Source: Lophium mytilinum (taxonomy: Eukaryota; Ascomycota; Dothideomycetes; Mytilinidiales; Mytilinidiaceae). From it: a stretch of DNA of 64,000 bases. Positions within the stretch are counted from its first letter, which is position 1. Every line of letters begins with the position of its first letter. The notes below the pieces were generated by a model that saw nothing but the letters and a program-made list of their open reading frames with translations, ran no database searches and was not told the DNA's origin. The stretch lies in contig MU004193.1 of NCBI GenBank assembly GCA_010093605.1, positions 1,692,579 to 1,756,578 on the forward strand. The letters run 5' to 3'. The position numbers were made by a program, and so were the translations under genes. This document shows, one piece after another, positions 11,879 to 22,560 of this stretch.

Positions 11879-14319
11879 TCAAGATTCGGCTACATCGAAC
11901 TCCGAGTGCGGGCTGTGGAAAGGAGCTGGCATCGAGGCACTAGAAAGCAGCCTAAGTCCGAGTGATTGTGGATGACCACCCGGGCTGCTGAAGTCATCCC
12001 ATTCCTCGTCTTGTAGATGGAAGTTGGACCCGATGTTGGCAATGTCGTCGAGACTGTTAGCACTCTGAGCTGCTGGCAACGAGTCCGTGTCCACTTGTCC
12101 GACGAAGAGGCGTGGAATACTGGCTTGGTCGACGGGGAAGCCTGGGATCTCTGCATACCCTGGGGTATTACTCAGCTCGGCTAAGAGTACTCCGAGTGCC
12201 AAGCGAGTATGCTGAAGGCGTTGATATCGGTGCCCGCTAGGTTCACTGGCATGGATATTAAGAGAGTCGAAGATTCTGGGAATCAGTTCCCGTATTACCT
12301 GCTCAAGATTGGCATTTCGCTCATCCATAAGGAGGTGGGATTCATGTTCGTGGGATATTAGCAAATCGCGGTCTGTAGCCGCGGGATTTTGGGTCGCGAT
12401 ATTAACTCCATAGTCTGATCCGATTAGTTAGTAGAAAGATGTCATGGATAACGGAAGGTGGGATAGTACAAGGGCTGGGGATTACTGGGTCATCCGGATA
12501 AAGCAACATGTATAGCTGCTTCCACATTTTGGCTTGCTTTTCGCCACGTGACGTTCCGGCTCGAGGGCATCGGGCGGTTGCGAGTGCCTTGCGAAGGTAG
12601 AAGCGTTGAGAAAATAGACGTTGCATTGCCTGCATAAATAAACAATAGTATGGTCGGTCCGTTTCAGATGTGTACTGTGGGCGAATTAGTGAAGTCCTCG
12701 GATCAGATCTCACGATTGCTCATTGATTGATCCGGCCATCTAGCATTCCAATATGACTACCGTAGCTGACATAAGGTAAATCAATCATACTGGAAGCTGT
12801 TTGACTGATTGCTAGCTGCCATTCGTATATCATAAGCATTATTCATGAATAGGCGCTTTGAGACCTGAAACTGAAATCGGTTGAACATACGTGACTTCGG
12901 ACATATTACGAAACCCCTGAACAGAATAGAAACAATCATCTGCAGAATGCTTTTGTCTAGGGCAGGCAAACAACGGAGTCTCAGAGGCACCGGTGGCAGA
13001 TGGGGCGGGTGGGGGCGGGGGCGGTGTCTCCTCTGAAGGGTCGTCGTTGGCCTCTTTTGAGCATGACCCGCTCCCCGGAGATAATAGGCCGCTACGGGAT
13101 CCTCTGAACCCCCCAGGCGAAGAAGAGATGAAATTTGAGCCTGTCCTAGTAGATGAGGAGCTGGATGAGCTGGAGCCTTGAGGACATTGTTGGAATAGGT
13201 AGCTCGAGGGGCATATGCTTGAAAACCTCTTTCCGAAACGTGGCCCGCATAGAACAACAATCAGGCCAGGAACAGAATCAAGTTGGAAAAGGGGCCTCTC
13301 GGAGCTGTTGACGGGCAATATGGATGGTAAATGAACTCCTGGATGGGCTTGATGTATGGCTATTGCTTCAAGGAAACCAGTGGAATTGGAGATTACATAT
13401 CCCATCACGTGCAAAAATGGTGCTGATTTAGCTTGGAGAGATCCCGCTTTTCCTTGGGCCGTGGCAACTCCTCCGGTAAGTAGTAGCGAATCATCAGATA
13501 CGACTGTTTGTGTTGGCTCGATCATAGAAGGCGCATTTGGAGAAGGCGTAATTCGCGGAACCCGATCGATCTTCGGACTCTTTATTATAGTAGACACCGC
13601 TCTGTTAGAGCGGAGAAAAGCCTCTGAAATGGAAGTTATGCTGCTGCCATTACGAGCTAAGCGACCATTAGTCCTAGCGTTGCCATGATTCTACTTGCGC
13701 TGTTAGCTGATGGCCTTAGCCAGGAAGTAAACGGTGCAAGTCTTAAGGGCTATTTGATACCTCAAAGGCAGTTCTCAGTATGGGCTTGGGCTCGAACTCG
13801 CGTTGGAACGAGCCCCCCACAGTACAGCCAACAGGGGTCCATGGCTCCTCTTTTGGTGTTTCTGTCAGCCATCGCTCCATTATATCCATTGACCGCATCT
13901 GCTCCTTGGAGTCTGTCGACCTCGGGGATTGTTGTCTTGCAGGAAAAGGGTCCTAGGATCATGTCAATGAAACTCTTTCGAAAGAGCTTGATGGTCATAC
14001 TACTATTTCTCGACGGCGTACGCTGTCACCGCTTCGTTGAGCGACCATGGTTTTGGATGGGTTGTATTGCAGACGGCTAGTGAAAGCGGTGAGATTGGCT
14101 AATCGAAGTAACACTGTAGAGGCTGGTGAGGATGACACGACGAATCTGAAGTCTGTTGCGACTTCTGGCTGAATGATTGAGCCTATCAAATTTCTTTCTG
14201 GATAGTCGAGCTTGAGCACGGCATCGAGGACGTTAGCCACATATGGGGACGAGACTGCTTCCGGGCACTTTACCAATGACAGTACGAGCACGTGACTTAC
14301 AAAAATTTGATGTCACCAT
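11879..14319 (-). CDS. Fungal finger-type protein with an apparent frameshift
   Basis: Six minus-strand exons: 14319-14301, 14254-14001, 13952-13761, 13690-12891, 12674-12470 and 12414-11879. Introns have good branch sites (AGCTAACAG, TACTAACTAA). After Ser/Pro-rich N-terminal exons, exon 4 encodes FACPRQKH. Exon 5 begins THLKRTDH and has a CRQCNVYFLNASTFARH finger-like region. It then needs the frame of EKQAKMWKQLYMLLYPDD, which splices to IPSP|YYG. This order (Cys/His finger region, then an aromatic-acidic helix ending near IPSPYY) is that of a family of fungal nuclear-type proteins known only as hypothetical. The exon total is one base short of a multiple of three. The two frames of exon 5 meet between about 12571 and 12590, where there is no room for an intron. 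The first, 19-nt exon is the least certain. Confidence 0.62.
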
Positions 14320-15732
14320 AGGGAATTTGGCCACGACTGGACGTATTCAAGCCGGCAAGAGCGGGGCATTATATGAAAAATAATATAAGGCTAGTAGCAT
14401 GAAGGGGAGCGATACAGAGATGGAGAGAAGCGCTCATACCGATGGTGAGGCGGCCGCGGCGCTGAGGCTGACAGTTCATAGTCCGGCAGACGATGCAGGA
14501 ACACAGAATAAAAGCATGCAGAGGAACCCAAAGGGCTGATCATCAGGATGGGGTAGCACTAGGCAGGGGGTCGCCTCAACGTGGAGAGAGGAGGACTGAC
14601 AGCGCACAGCCAGCCATCACGCGGAGCTCACTTGGGCGCAGAAATGCAGAGCGCATCTTGAAGATGAGCCGTAATGCCCGTGTTTCACCCCAATCCCCAC
14701 GAGGTAAGGTGGATGTACAGAAAAGGGAAGGCAGATGAAGTCCGAAGACAGTCTTGAAGACTTGAATAAAACGCGGATGACCTTGGAGAAGACAATTGTT
14801 GAAATCTACAGAACCCCACACGTAACCAGCCTCGTTATGTGCGAGATTGCAACGCGTCTGATGGAGGTCAATGGCAAGCGCGAGATACTATGGGTATGCG
14901 GCACAGCGACGACGATTAGCGGCTTCATGCATAGAATAGAGCCGCAATGGAAATGACTGTGAAGTGCCTATGAGCTGGATCATTCGTATTGAGCTGCAGT
15001 GTCGGTGATACACAGGTTTTCTGGTCCCAACTCCTACTGGGAATGGCCGGCACGACGTTGAAAGTGAGGCAGCCAATGACATGAACCTCGTGTGCTCAAT
15101 AGGGTAGCAGTGAAGACCACGCGCAGGGGCTGACGTCCAGGCCAACCTCGCGGGGCACGGTCGCCCATCATCTCGAGGGCAATGGTCTGGACGAAGGCGA
15201 AGTGACTGGTCAGACGCGCGTCTATCTGGTTGAAGGGACGTGTCGATCCGTTTGAGAGCATTTGGCGCGAGGGCTTATACGGGATAGCCATATTTGCTGC
15301 CAGCCTTGGGGGCGAAGCTGGGCGCAGAGACGTAGAGATGCAGAGATTGCAGAGATGCGGAGATGCAGAGGTATGACCCACGGGCCGCCCGCATTCACGT
15401 GATTAATGAACGCAAGTACTGCTCTACGTCCATCTTCTCAACGCCCGTCAAAGTGATCTTGAATGTATCTAAGAACGCTCTAGTGTTTGATATAAGGACA
15501 TACAAAATACCGAAGAATTGCTCATGCGTGTCGCGCACGTGATTTGTGACTGGTTCCGTCATCGAGCATCGTCCAGCTCTGAAACTACAGTGCGTGGATA
15601 CCCCGAGTACTAGTTCTAAGATTCAGAGCCGATTAGCTAATCAAAGAGTCGTTTTCGTACCCAGCCGTCTACAAACACGCTTCTAGAAAGCTCAATTGAC
15701 GCCGAAACCGCGAAACCTATCCACCGCAACAC
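14320..15732. other. Intergenic, no supported gene
   Basis: Only short open frames lacking motifs are present. One (15034-15381, minus strand) could encode about 115 residues, but nothing supports it. Around 15330-15371 there is a short purine-rich GAGATGCAGA-type repeat. Confidence 0.4.
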
Positions 15733-16716
15733 CTAATAACCCGCCGCATTGAGCTCTTTCTCCGTGTAGTCCCACAGCACATCCACTAGTTTCTCATCCT
15801 GCGCGTAAGCAGATCCTGCATTCTCTTGCGCGGTCGGGACGTAGTAGGCCCCCGTCTTAGCATCCTTACTCGTCGCAGCAAACAACTGCGTCAGAGCCCC
15901 ATGCGCCACGTTCACGGCACTGAACTGAATAACAAACCACATGGGCCATACCAAAATCGGCCAAGACTGACCAGGCCCACGCACAAGTCCCGTGTCAACG
16001 GCTCCTGGATGCACAGAGACGCACCTAATGGCAGGATACCGGGCAGCAAGCGCTTTGGTGTAGAGAATGTTGGCGAGCTTTGATTGACCGTATCGAACAA
16101 AGGTCGCGGTGCTAGCCATGTCTGTCTTGCATTGGTCGAGCACAAGGCCGCCTTTCGGAGCCCACCCATGGCCCTTGGAACTAAGATTCACGATGCGGAC
16201 GTCCGCATTTGCACCCTGCTCTTTCGCAGTCTTCTGGAGCGTTGGGAGTAGCAGCCGTGTGAGAAGTGCATGGCCCATATGATTAGTTCCGAATTGGATC
16301 TCGTAGCCATCTTTCGTTAGACCTGCCGGTGTGGCCATGATGCCTGCGTTGTTTAGGAGGATGTCGAGACGTCCAGTAGACTGTGTAACGGCATCTGCGG
16401 CCTTCTTGACTGATGCAAGGGAGCCTAAATCAAGCTCTAGGAATGTGATCGTAGCGTTGGGGACCTTTTCCTTAATTGCTGCGATGGCGGTATTGGCTTT
16501 GGCTTCTGTGCGGGCAGCTAGATAGATCTTAGAAGGGTTATGCTTCGCCAATTGCAGAATGCTTTCGGCGCCCAATCCTGAGTTTCCTATGCGGGGGTTA
16601 GGAGGCTGTACGTGGAACATGCAAGAGGGTTTCTTGCCTCCAGTGACCAGAATTACTTTGCCTGAAAGGTCAGGAATGTCTTCTGCTTTGAAAGCAGTTG
16701 CGCCGAAGCCAAACAT
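15733..16716 (-). CDS. Short-chain dehydrogenase/reductase (retinol-dehydrogenase/TIC32-like)
   Basis: Minus-strand exons 16716-16638 and 16586-15733 give 310 aa. The ATG at 16716 opens MFGFGATAFKAEDIPDLSGK. Removing 16587-16637 joins VTGG to NSGLG and restores the cofactor motif TGGNSGLG. The intron begins GCAAGA and ends ATAG, so it is of the GC-AG class. It contains a CTAAC branch site 11 nt before the exon. It is 51 nt long and has no stop in frame, so unspliced RNA would add 17 residues inside the Rossmann loop. Downstream motifs are LLNNAGIM, the structural TNHMGH, a SSKGHG serine region and the catalytic YGQSK. The predicted activity is an NADP(H)-dependent oxidoreductase; the substrate is unknown. 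Confidence 0.9.
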   Translation of the reverse strand: MFGFGATAFKAEDIPDLSGKVILVTGGKKPSCMFHVQPPNPRIGNSGLGAESILQLAKHNPSKIYLAARTEAKANTAIAAIKEKVPNATITFLELDLGSLASVKKAADAVTQSTGRLDILLNNAGIMATPAGLTKDGYEIQFGTNHMGHALLTRLLLPTLQKTAKEQGANADVRIVNLSSKGHGWAPKGGLVLDQCKTDMASTATFVRYGQSKLANILYTKALAARYPAIRCVSVHPGAVDTGLVRGPGQSWPILVWPMWFVIQFSAVNVAHGALTQLFAATSKDAKTGAYYVPTAQENAGSAYAQDEKLVDVLWDYTEKELNAAGY

Positions 16717-19108
16717 CTTGACGACTGGAATATTGCTTCCAGTGGACCTCAGAGGCGATCGTAGTTGTAAATGTGGACAATGATGCTTTACGCCGCCGAA
16801 ATCCTGAAGCTGCAGAAGAGTTGAGATGGTGGTATGACAGAAACATATATCGACAAATTACAACACCAGGTCGAAAAGAAGTAAAGAAAAGATCGCGGAC
16901 GAAACCGGACGCGGCGATAAAGCTTTCCAGGAACGCCCAGATAGCATAGTAATGGCCAATGAGCGGCAATTGACGCCACTTTCCAATTCCAGATTTCGTA
17001 CGTGACATCATGGATAAAGTCCTGTCAGGAGAATTGTAGTCAAATGATCTGCAAGGACGGGTCTCGGCCATGCAGCTATCCGAGAAGGCTTCGGCGTTCT
17101 CATTGGCGAGAAGTCAGCCATGAACCCTCTGGATCCTCTCCCCTAGATTCCCCACCTCGCAATGTTTGTTACCTTGAACAATCTCGAAAATTCGACATCG
17201 CGATCGAAGATTGCACCTAATGGCTTTAGAAGAAACAACTCCTACCCGCGGACCTTCTATTTATGATTAGTCTAGGGACGATGACGACATATTCTGTGCT
17301 TTGGCTTGCGCTTAATACTAGGCCGAGGGTTCATCAGAATTGAAATCGAAGAATCAGCAGTAGAGCCTCATGACTGAAGTCCTCGTGCTGACTACATCGC
17401 CTGCAACTCTTCTTGTCAAGGTGCACGTTGCTACTTGTGCAAGTTCCTAAAACTTAGAACTCCTTGGGTTCCATGTTTCGTTCTGGACTCGTCCAAGACC
17501 CGAATGTCGGCTGCGACTACCGTGGCATTGTTGGAAAGGCTAGCTCCCGAGCTACGAGCAGATGTAACAAGGCCGACAGGATTCATCGAGTCGTCCACGA
17601 GAGCTCGTATCTCAAAGTCGAAGGCGGCCTGGTATGGAAGCTCTCCGTCCAGTCGACGCACCCGTACGCAACAACTTACGGTATACCCATTGTCCCAGCT
17701 ACAACGCGTATCTACATATAAATGTTTTGTTGCAGGTAGCCCGTATGAGCTGTCACCGAAACTGTGGAGAGAATTCAAACCGTCGTCTACGCTAGGCTAG
17801 TTCCATCCGGATGTTGGTACAATCTGCAAAACTCGCCGAATCTAAAGCTTTCTATACATGCTCATCTTACAGCATAGAGTCTGTCAGAGCTATTATTCTG
17901 GCGCCGAACATGGCTTGAAATAGGCAGGAATCTGTATGGCAAAAGGACGCATCAAAGAGGAGGCTGTTGAGCCAACAAAAACGTTTCCAACGAGCTGCAG
18001 CCAAACGATGAACCCGGTCAGTATCAATCAAAGTCATATTCGTGAGGGAAACCTACAAGGAAGAGAGGATGAAGGACAATGAGACTATAAGTAACAAATG
18101 CCCCTAAGGCAAAGTCTTCCAGACAAAGAGCGAGAGGGAATAGGCAATAAGGAAACCTACGGTAGACCTCTTCAATAGATGAGGGCAAGGTGGCACAAAA
18201 TCAGATTACGACCCTTGGTTGACTTTGCAGAATTGGAAAATGGAAATTTTAAAGAGCAGAAGAACGGGTAAACCATGACAAATGGGACTTTGGATTTGGT
18301 GTTCTCGTGTTTCGGGCTTCGGGTTTGGTGACAGACTGGACGCCGACGGCACCATACAGAACGTTGGAAGCCTGATCGTGGGGCCGAGGTATTATGGACG
18401 TTTGGGAAAATCCCTGCGCTCTCTCCAACCCTGCTCTGCTGATAGAAAACTAGGCCTCCTATCTCGGGGTTTACCCGCCTGTTGCTTCTTCACAGATATG
18501 GAACCACTCAGACAACGCAAAGGAAAGGAACCGACCAATGCGAAGTCGATCTGGTGTGAGCACAACAGGGTCGTGCTAGACTTACCTAGCTGTACCATAA
18601 GCAATACTCACGCCTGTGCAGTCTCCCCTCCTGTACGGGCTGGACAAGGCTCAATTACACTGTAAATCCCTTGTTCCAGCATTGACCTGCGGCGCCCGTA
18701 CAGGGGGTATGGCGACTGTAGAGCTACGCCTTCTCTTGGCCTATGCGTGCTAAGTTCGACATTGATGCTGGGCTGTGCTGCGCGATATCTATTAACGGCC
18801 ATTGGTTACCGGGGTGTAGCTACATACAACCCTGTGACGGATATAAGGAACCATGGGAATCCTCCTCGCAATTAGAATACACTACTCCTCCTTCCGGTGA
18901 AGTAGAAGCTGCGCCATGTAAGCACAAGCTCCTGCGACGTTCGACGACAGTGGAGGCCTAACCCCTAAGTCGAACGCTATGAACTGCCTATCATGCGCAA
19001 ATCTTTGGGGGCCACAGATACCTGTAGTTGAAATAGAGCCCAGCGCCACATCCTACTCCATCTTTCTGCCTAATCGTCTTTCGCTTTTGACCTCTTTGTC
19101 CTAACTCA
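16717..19108. other. Gene-poor 2.4 kb stretch
   Basis: Overlapping open frames on both strands near 17431-17800 look like chance openings, as neither carries motifs or splice support. A perfect 11-bp inverted repeat lies at 18630-18640 and 18694-18704. The region should include the promoters of the flanking divergent genes (SDR to the left, Cys-rich membrane protein to the right). Confidence 0.4.
18630..18704. repeat. 11-bp inverted repeat with 53-bp loop
   Basis: CCTGTACGGGC at 18630-18640 is the exact reverse complement of GCCCGTACAGG at 18694-18704. No coding region surrounds it. It could be a hairpin, a protein-binding palindrome or a chance match. Confidence 0.6.
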
Positions 19109-19893
19109 ATGGCGAATTCTAGTGTCTGCTTTTTCCCCAACTCAAATACCGACGGAGGCGACATCAACCCCATATTTGTGCCTTGCGATCCAGCAGCGTC
19201 CGTAAGCGCCTGCTGTGCTGTTGGAGAATCATGTACTGGAAGCGGACTTTGCTACAGTAGTTCTGGCGGCATCTATCGCGGGGCATGTACTGACAAGACT
19301 TGGAAAGACGCTTCTTGCCCACATCTTTGCAATGAAGACAATACGGGCAGAAACTCGGGTATGTGTACTTTGCTATTTGGAGTCCCTGCGAGCTACTAGA
19401 CTGCGTCACGTAGAATCTGACATTACGCTTGGATCTAGGCTCGCAGGATGGTTTCCAGTTCCTTATAAATTGCGAAGGCAATACATTTGTCTGCGGGGAT
19501 AGGACTGAATGCGACAACTCGACCTTCACCTTCCCGCACAACGTTGGCCCGATTATGCAGGTCAACATCACGGGAAACTTCAATCAAAGCCAACTCATCA
19601 GCTCAATACCGTCGTCATCTCCATCGAACTCATCATCGGGAGACTCCGTCGCGCATCGTTGCAGTTCACATTCTACGACGACCGTTGGAGTTGCACTAGG
19701 AGTCGCGCTTGGGGTCTTGTTGCTCTCAGCGATTGCGTGGGGGCTGTGGGAGCGGCGAGGCAGGACTCGCCTTTTAAGAGGGAACGTTGGCGCTGGAGCA
19801 GGTTTTGCGACTGGACACGAGTACGTCTACAAACAAACTCCATTGGCTGAGGTCGGGGATCAAAGACCGGTGTTGGAGATGCCGGGGAGGTGA
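19109..19893 (+). CDS. Cys-rich single-pass membrane protein
   Basis: Exons 19109-19358 and 19439-19893 give 234 aa. The N-terminal half is Cys-rich: SACCAVGESC, GSGLCYSSSGG, RGACTDKTW, CPHLC. The pattern ACC-GD/E-C-GLC-YRG-CTD-TW recurs in many ascomycete membrane proteins of unknown role. A Ser/Thr-rich stalk follows. One hydrophobic helix begins TTVGVALGVALGVLLLSAIA, then a basic stop-transfer (WERRGR) and a short tail. No cleavable signal peptide is obvious, so the single helix probably acts as a signal-anchor with the Cys-rich part outside. A surface sensor or adhesion role is possible but unproven. Confidence 0.75.
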
Positions 19894-20715
19894 ATTTGGT
19901 CACTGGTCCGATGTCAAGGGTGGTGAAGCTGACTGGGATGATGTGTTGTAGTATCCCGATGAACTCAAACCACCACGATCGCAAGTAATCAGGGGTAAAT
20001 ATGTGCCTGAGGCATAGTGAAATGTTGAGCGACGGGCTTGACAGAACGTGTGGAACGATAGTTGGTCTCTGTAGGCCCAGGAGTTATCTTTAGAGGCGAA
20101 CGGTTTTCCTATCTTCAATACTTAAATCGAAGTCTCAAGACACTACTGTGCTTTCCTCTGTAACTATCAGGACTTCTCCGAGTGCGAGTAGCTAACAAAA
20201 TAAGTTTTTGCACTTCTGAGCATCCCAGGTTGACTGATGGGCCGAATTGAATCGAAAGAGCACCGATAAACACCTGCTGAAATACTCCTACTCACTAACC
20301 ACTCGGTGGAGATAGCCCACTTTAATAATCGAGTTGTCGAAGATGCGCCTCGACTCATATTTGGTACTGCGCTTTGCTTTTCTCTGTCTTATCGGTTACC
20401 TTAACTTCTTCTTGCCCAGAGTGAAGGTCAAGACCGGGAATAATGATAAGTGCTGTGAAGGATGACTGGGATTTCTTCCTGGGATTCCATCTGCGCAACC
20501 ATCTATTGGCAACTCCGATACTGAAATCTGTTAGACCGAAGATGAGGAAGGAAGATTAGATGATATTGAGATGATCTATCTACGATTGCCGAATTGAATA
20601 TGGCGTAAGCCTGTAGCTAAGTGCTCTACGCATAGAGCGGACGGTCGGTTGGTCACTGTTAATCAGAAAGAAAGACAACAACGTCCAAAAATCTGACTAG
20701 GAGAGTGATAGCCAT
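19894..20715. other. Intergenic, convergent 3' ends
   Basis: Between the stop of the Cys-rich protein and the stop of the minus-strand epimerase-like gene. No gene or repeat recognised. Confidence 0.4.
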
Positions 20716-22254
20716 CTAGCTGTTGGAGAAGGGCAAGATGGCGTCAAAGACAGTAGGCTTCACCTTATCCAACTCCTGCACTGCTTCAATTTCGTCATCC
20801 ATGCTCCCCAGAAATCTCTCCAGGTCCCACTTTGGTTGCCATCCAAGTCGGTACGCATTTATGGGGACAAGTTCTCCACTGGATCAGCTATTAGATATAT
20901 ACGCTAACTTGAATGGCAGAAGGAGCTTACGTAGCGGTGCACATAGCCCGGATGTATAGAAGCGGAAATCCTAGCTCCTCCGCTGCCATCTCGTCGCTGG
21001 GCCATATTTGGGCTTTGGGCTCCAGTACGAGCCCACGCGCATGCAGACCCTCGGCGAGAAGTTCCATAACATCCCACCAAGGTGCTCTATGGGCCATTGG
21101 GAAGTAATAACCGTTCTCTCCGTTCGGGACTGGCTCTTTATGCAAGATCTTCTCCACAAGTAGAGCATAGAGTGCTGTCAAGTCTGATATGTGCACTGCG
21201 GGTGGGCTCTATCACAGCGTTAGTAAGTATGTAAACGGATGACAACGTGCCCCTGATTGAGCCGAGGCCTCATGATGCCGCAGTAATTCAGTGCAGAGGA
21301 CTTTTTCTTCTAAAGAGTGAAGTGAACAAATCAACTCACGCTATCCTTATCGAATTTGTAGACGAGCTTGAGCTTAATGCTGGTCCTGATATACGCTGGT
21401 ATACTTACGGACAGCTTCCGCCACTCGCCACGGCCTCTCCCGTCTTTCATATAGTAAGCCCGGGTTCAACCATTGGTAGGCTCCTCGTGAAAGGTTTTCT
21501 GTTATTATAGGAGTACTCACAGACGGTTGGCACAACGACATTGAGACTCGTAACACCATGCGCTTTGGCTTGTTCGATAACCAAAATGTTCGTCTGGTCA
21601 CTGATTAGAAAAAGCATTCTCGCGATAGAACGACACGGCAAGCTAGAACGTGTTACCTCGCGAACAGGGTGAGAATCCCCGATCTGCTTCTCCATCTCAA
21701 ATATTTGATCGGTATCTTTAACTTCCCCGTGCGTCCAACCACCCTCTGTGGCAAACAGGGCAGTTACCGACGACTATAGAAGGTTAGAGAACTATCAGTG
21801 ATAGATGCTAGATGAACTCACATGGATGAAGACCACCTCCTCTCCACTGGCTTTGCGACGTTGATCAAGAGCTTTGATAAGGTGAGATACGATACGCGAT
21901 TCTATCGCGCTTGCTGTGTGAACAACGACGTCAACTAGGACAATGTGAGTTGCCTGGTCTGATGCGTCGGCTATACCAACGTACTCTCGTTCCGAAGCAC
22001 CGCTTCATTTACAGCCGCTTCGTTTCGGAGATCGACTTGAATCACATTGACGCCCAACTTTGACAAGGCTTGAACTTGGTCTTCCGACCGAACTGCGGCG
22101 CTGATATTTTCCGCCTTGATAAGCCCGTTTGTACGAGATATGAAGTCGGCAAGAACCGAGCCTCCGCTGTGATTGTATTAGCTCGGGGTAGTTACAAAGA
22201 TGGAGGTTCGTACATATAGCCTGCGGCACCGGTGATGAGGATGTTTTGGCCCAT
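20716..22254 (-). CDS. NAD(P)-dependent epimerase/NmrA-like oxidoreductase
   Basis: Eight minus-strand exons: 22254-22214, 22166-21985, 21934-21822, 21773-21657, 21593-21521, 21443-21340, 21208-20931 and 20878-20716. They total 1071 nt (356 aa) and stay in phase throughout. The first splice builds the Rossmann motif TGAAGYIGGSVL. Later motifs typical of atypical/extended SDRs are VDLRNEAAV, VVVHTAS, IHSSSVTALF and VVVPTVYGRGRGEW, then VHISDLTALYALLVEKI. The last exon ends in a WDLERFLGSMDDEI helix. The substrate is unknown; relatives act on small carbonyl or secondary metabolites, or act as redox sensors. It is transcribed divergently from a Zn2Cys6 regulator 306 bp away, which may control it. 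Confidence 0.85.
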
Positions 22255-22560
22255 GACGGTTTTTCGGAAAGAAACTTCGGAAATTTGTAGCTATCGCCCA
22301 AGAGCACGCGGGGCTACTTATAGTCGAAAGCAATAGTGTCTGTAGTGTTGGTCTCTTCCCTTGACAAGGCTCCCTTTCGGGCATGCATAGAATAGCTAGC
22401 CAATCAGATTCCCGAGATTAATGGTGGGTAGCGCTTCGTACCCTGGCCGGAATCCCGCGCGAATCCGTCGCTAGCGTGTGCATCAGCTTTTGTTGCCTCG
22501 AGCATCATTTTACTACTATGACACTGCGACCTCTGTCTACTCTGGGCGCTGACTTGAAAT
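22255..22560. promoter_or_regulatory. Divergent promoter: epimerase-like enzyme / Zn2Cys6 regulator
   Basis: A 306-bp intergenic region shared by two divergent start codons. A CCAATCA box lies at 22400-22406. Two direct CGGAAA copies (22265-22270 and 22278-22283) give a CGG-N10-CGG arrangement just upstream of the epimerase start. Zn2Cys6 proteins commonly bind paired CGG triplets, so this could be an operator; that is inference. Confidence 0.5.

Noticed and set aside
12415-12469. A second frameshift in the finger-type gene near IPSP
   Set aside because: A normal GT-AG intron (donor GTACTA, branch CTAAC) joins IPSP to YYG and fully explains the frame change.
14493-15381. Several short frames between the finger gene and the SDR
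   Set aside because: No domain, no consistent splicing, and one is driven by a purine repeat.
17431-17800. Overlapping ~115-120-codon frames on both strands
   Set aside because: Each mirrors the other. Neither shows a motif, signal peptide or splice site.
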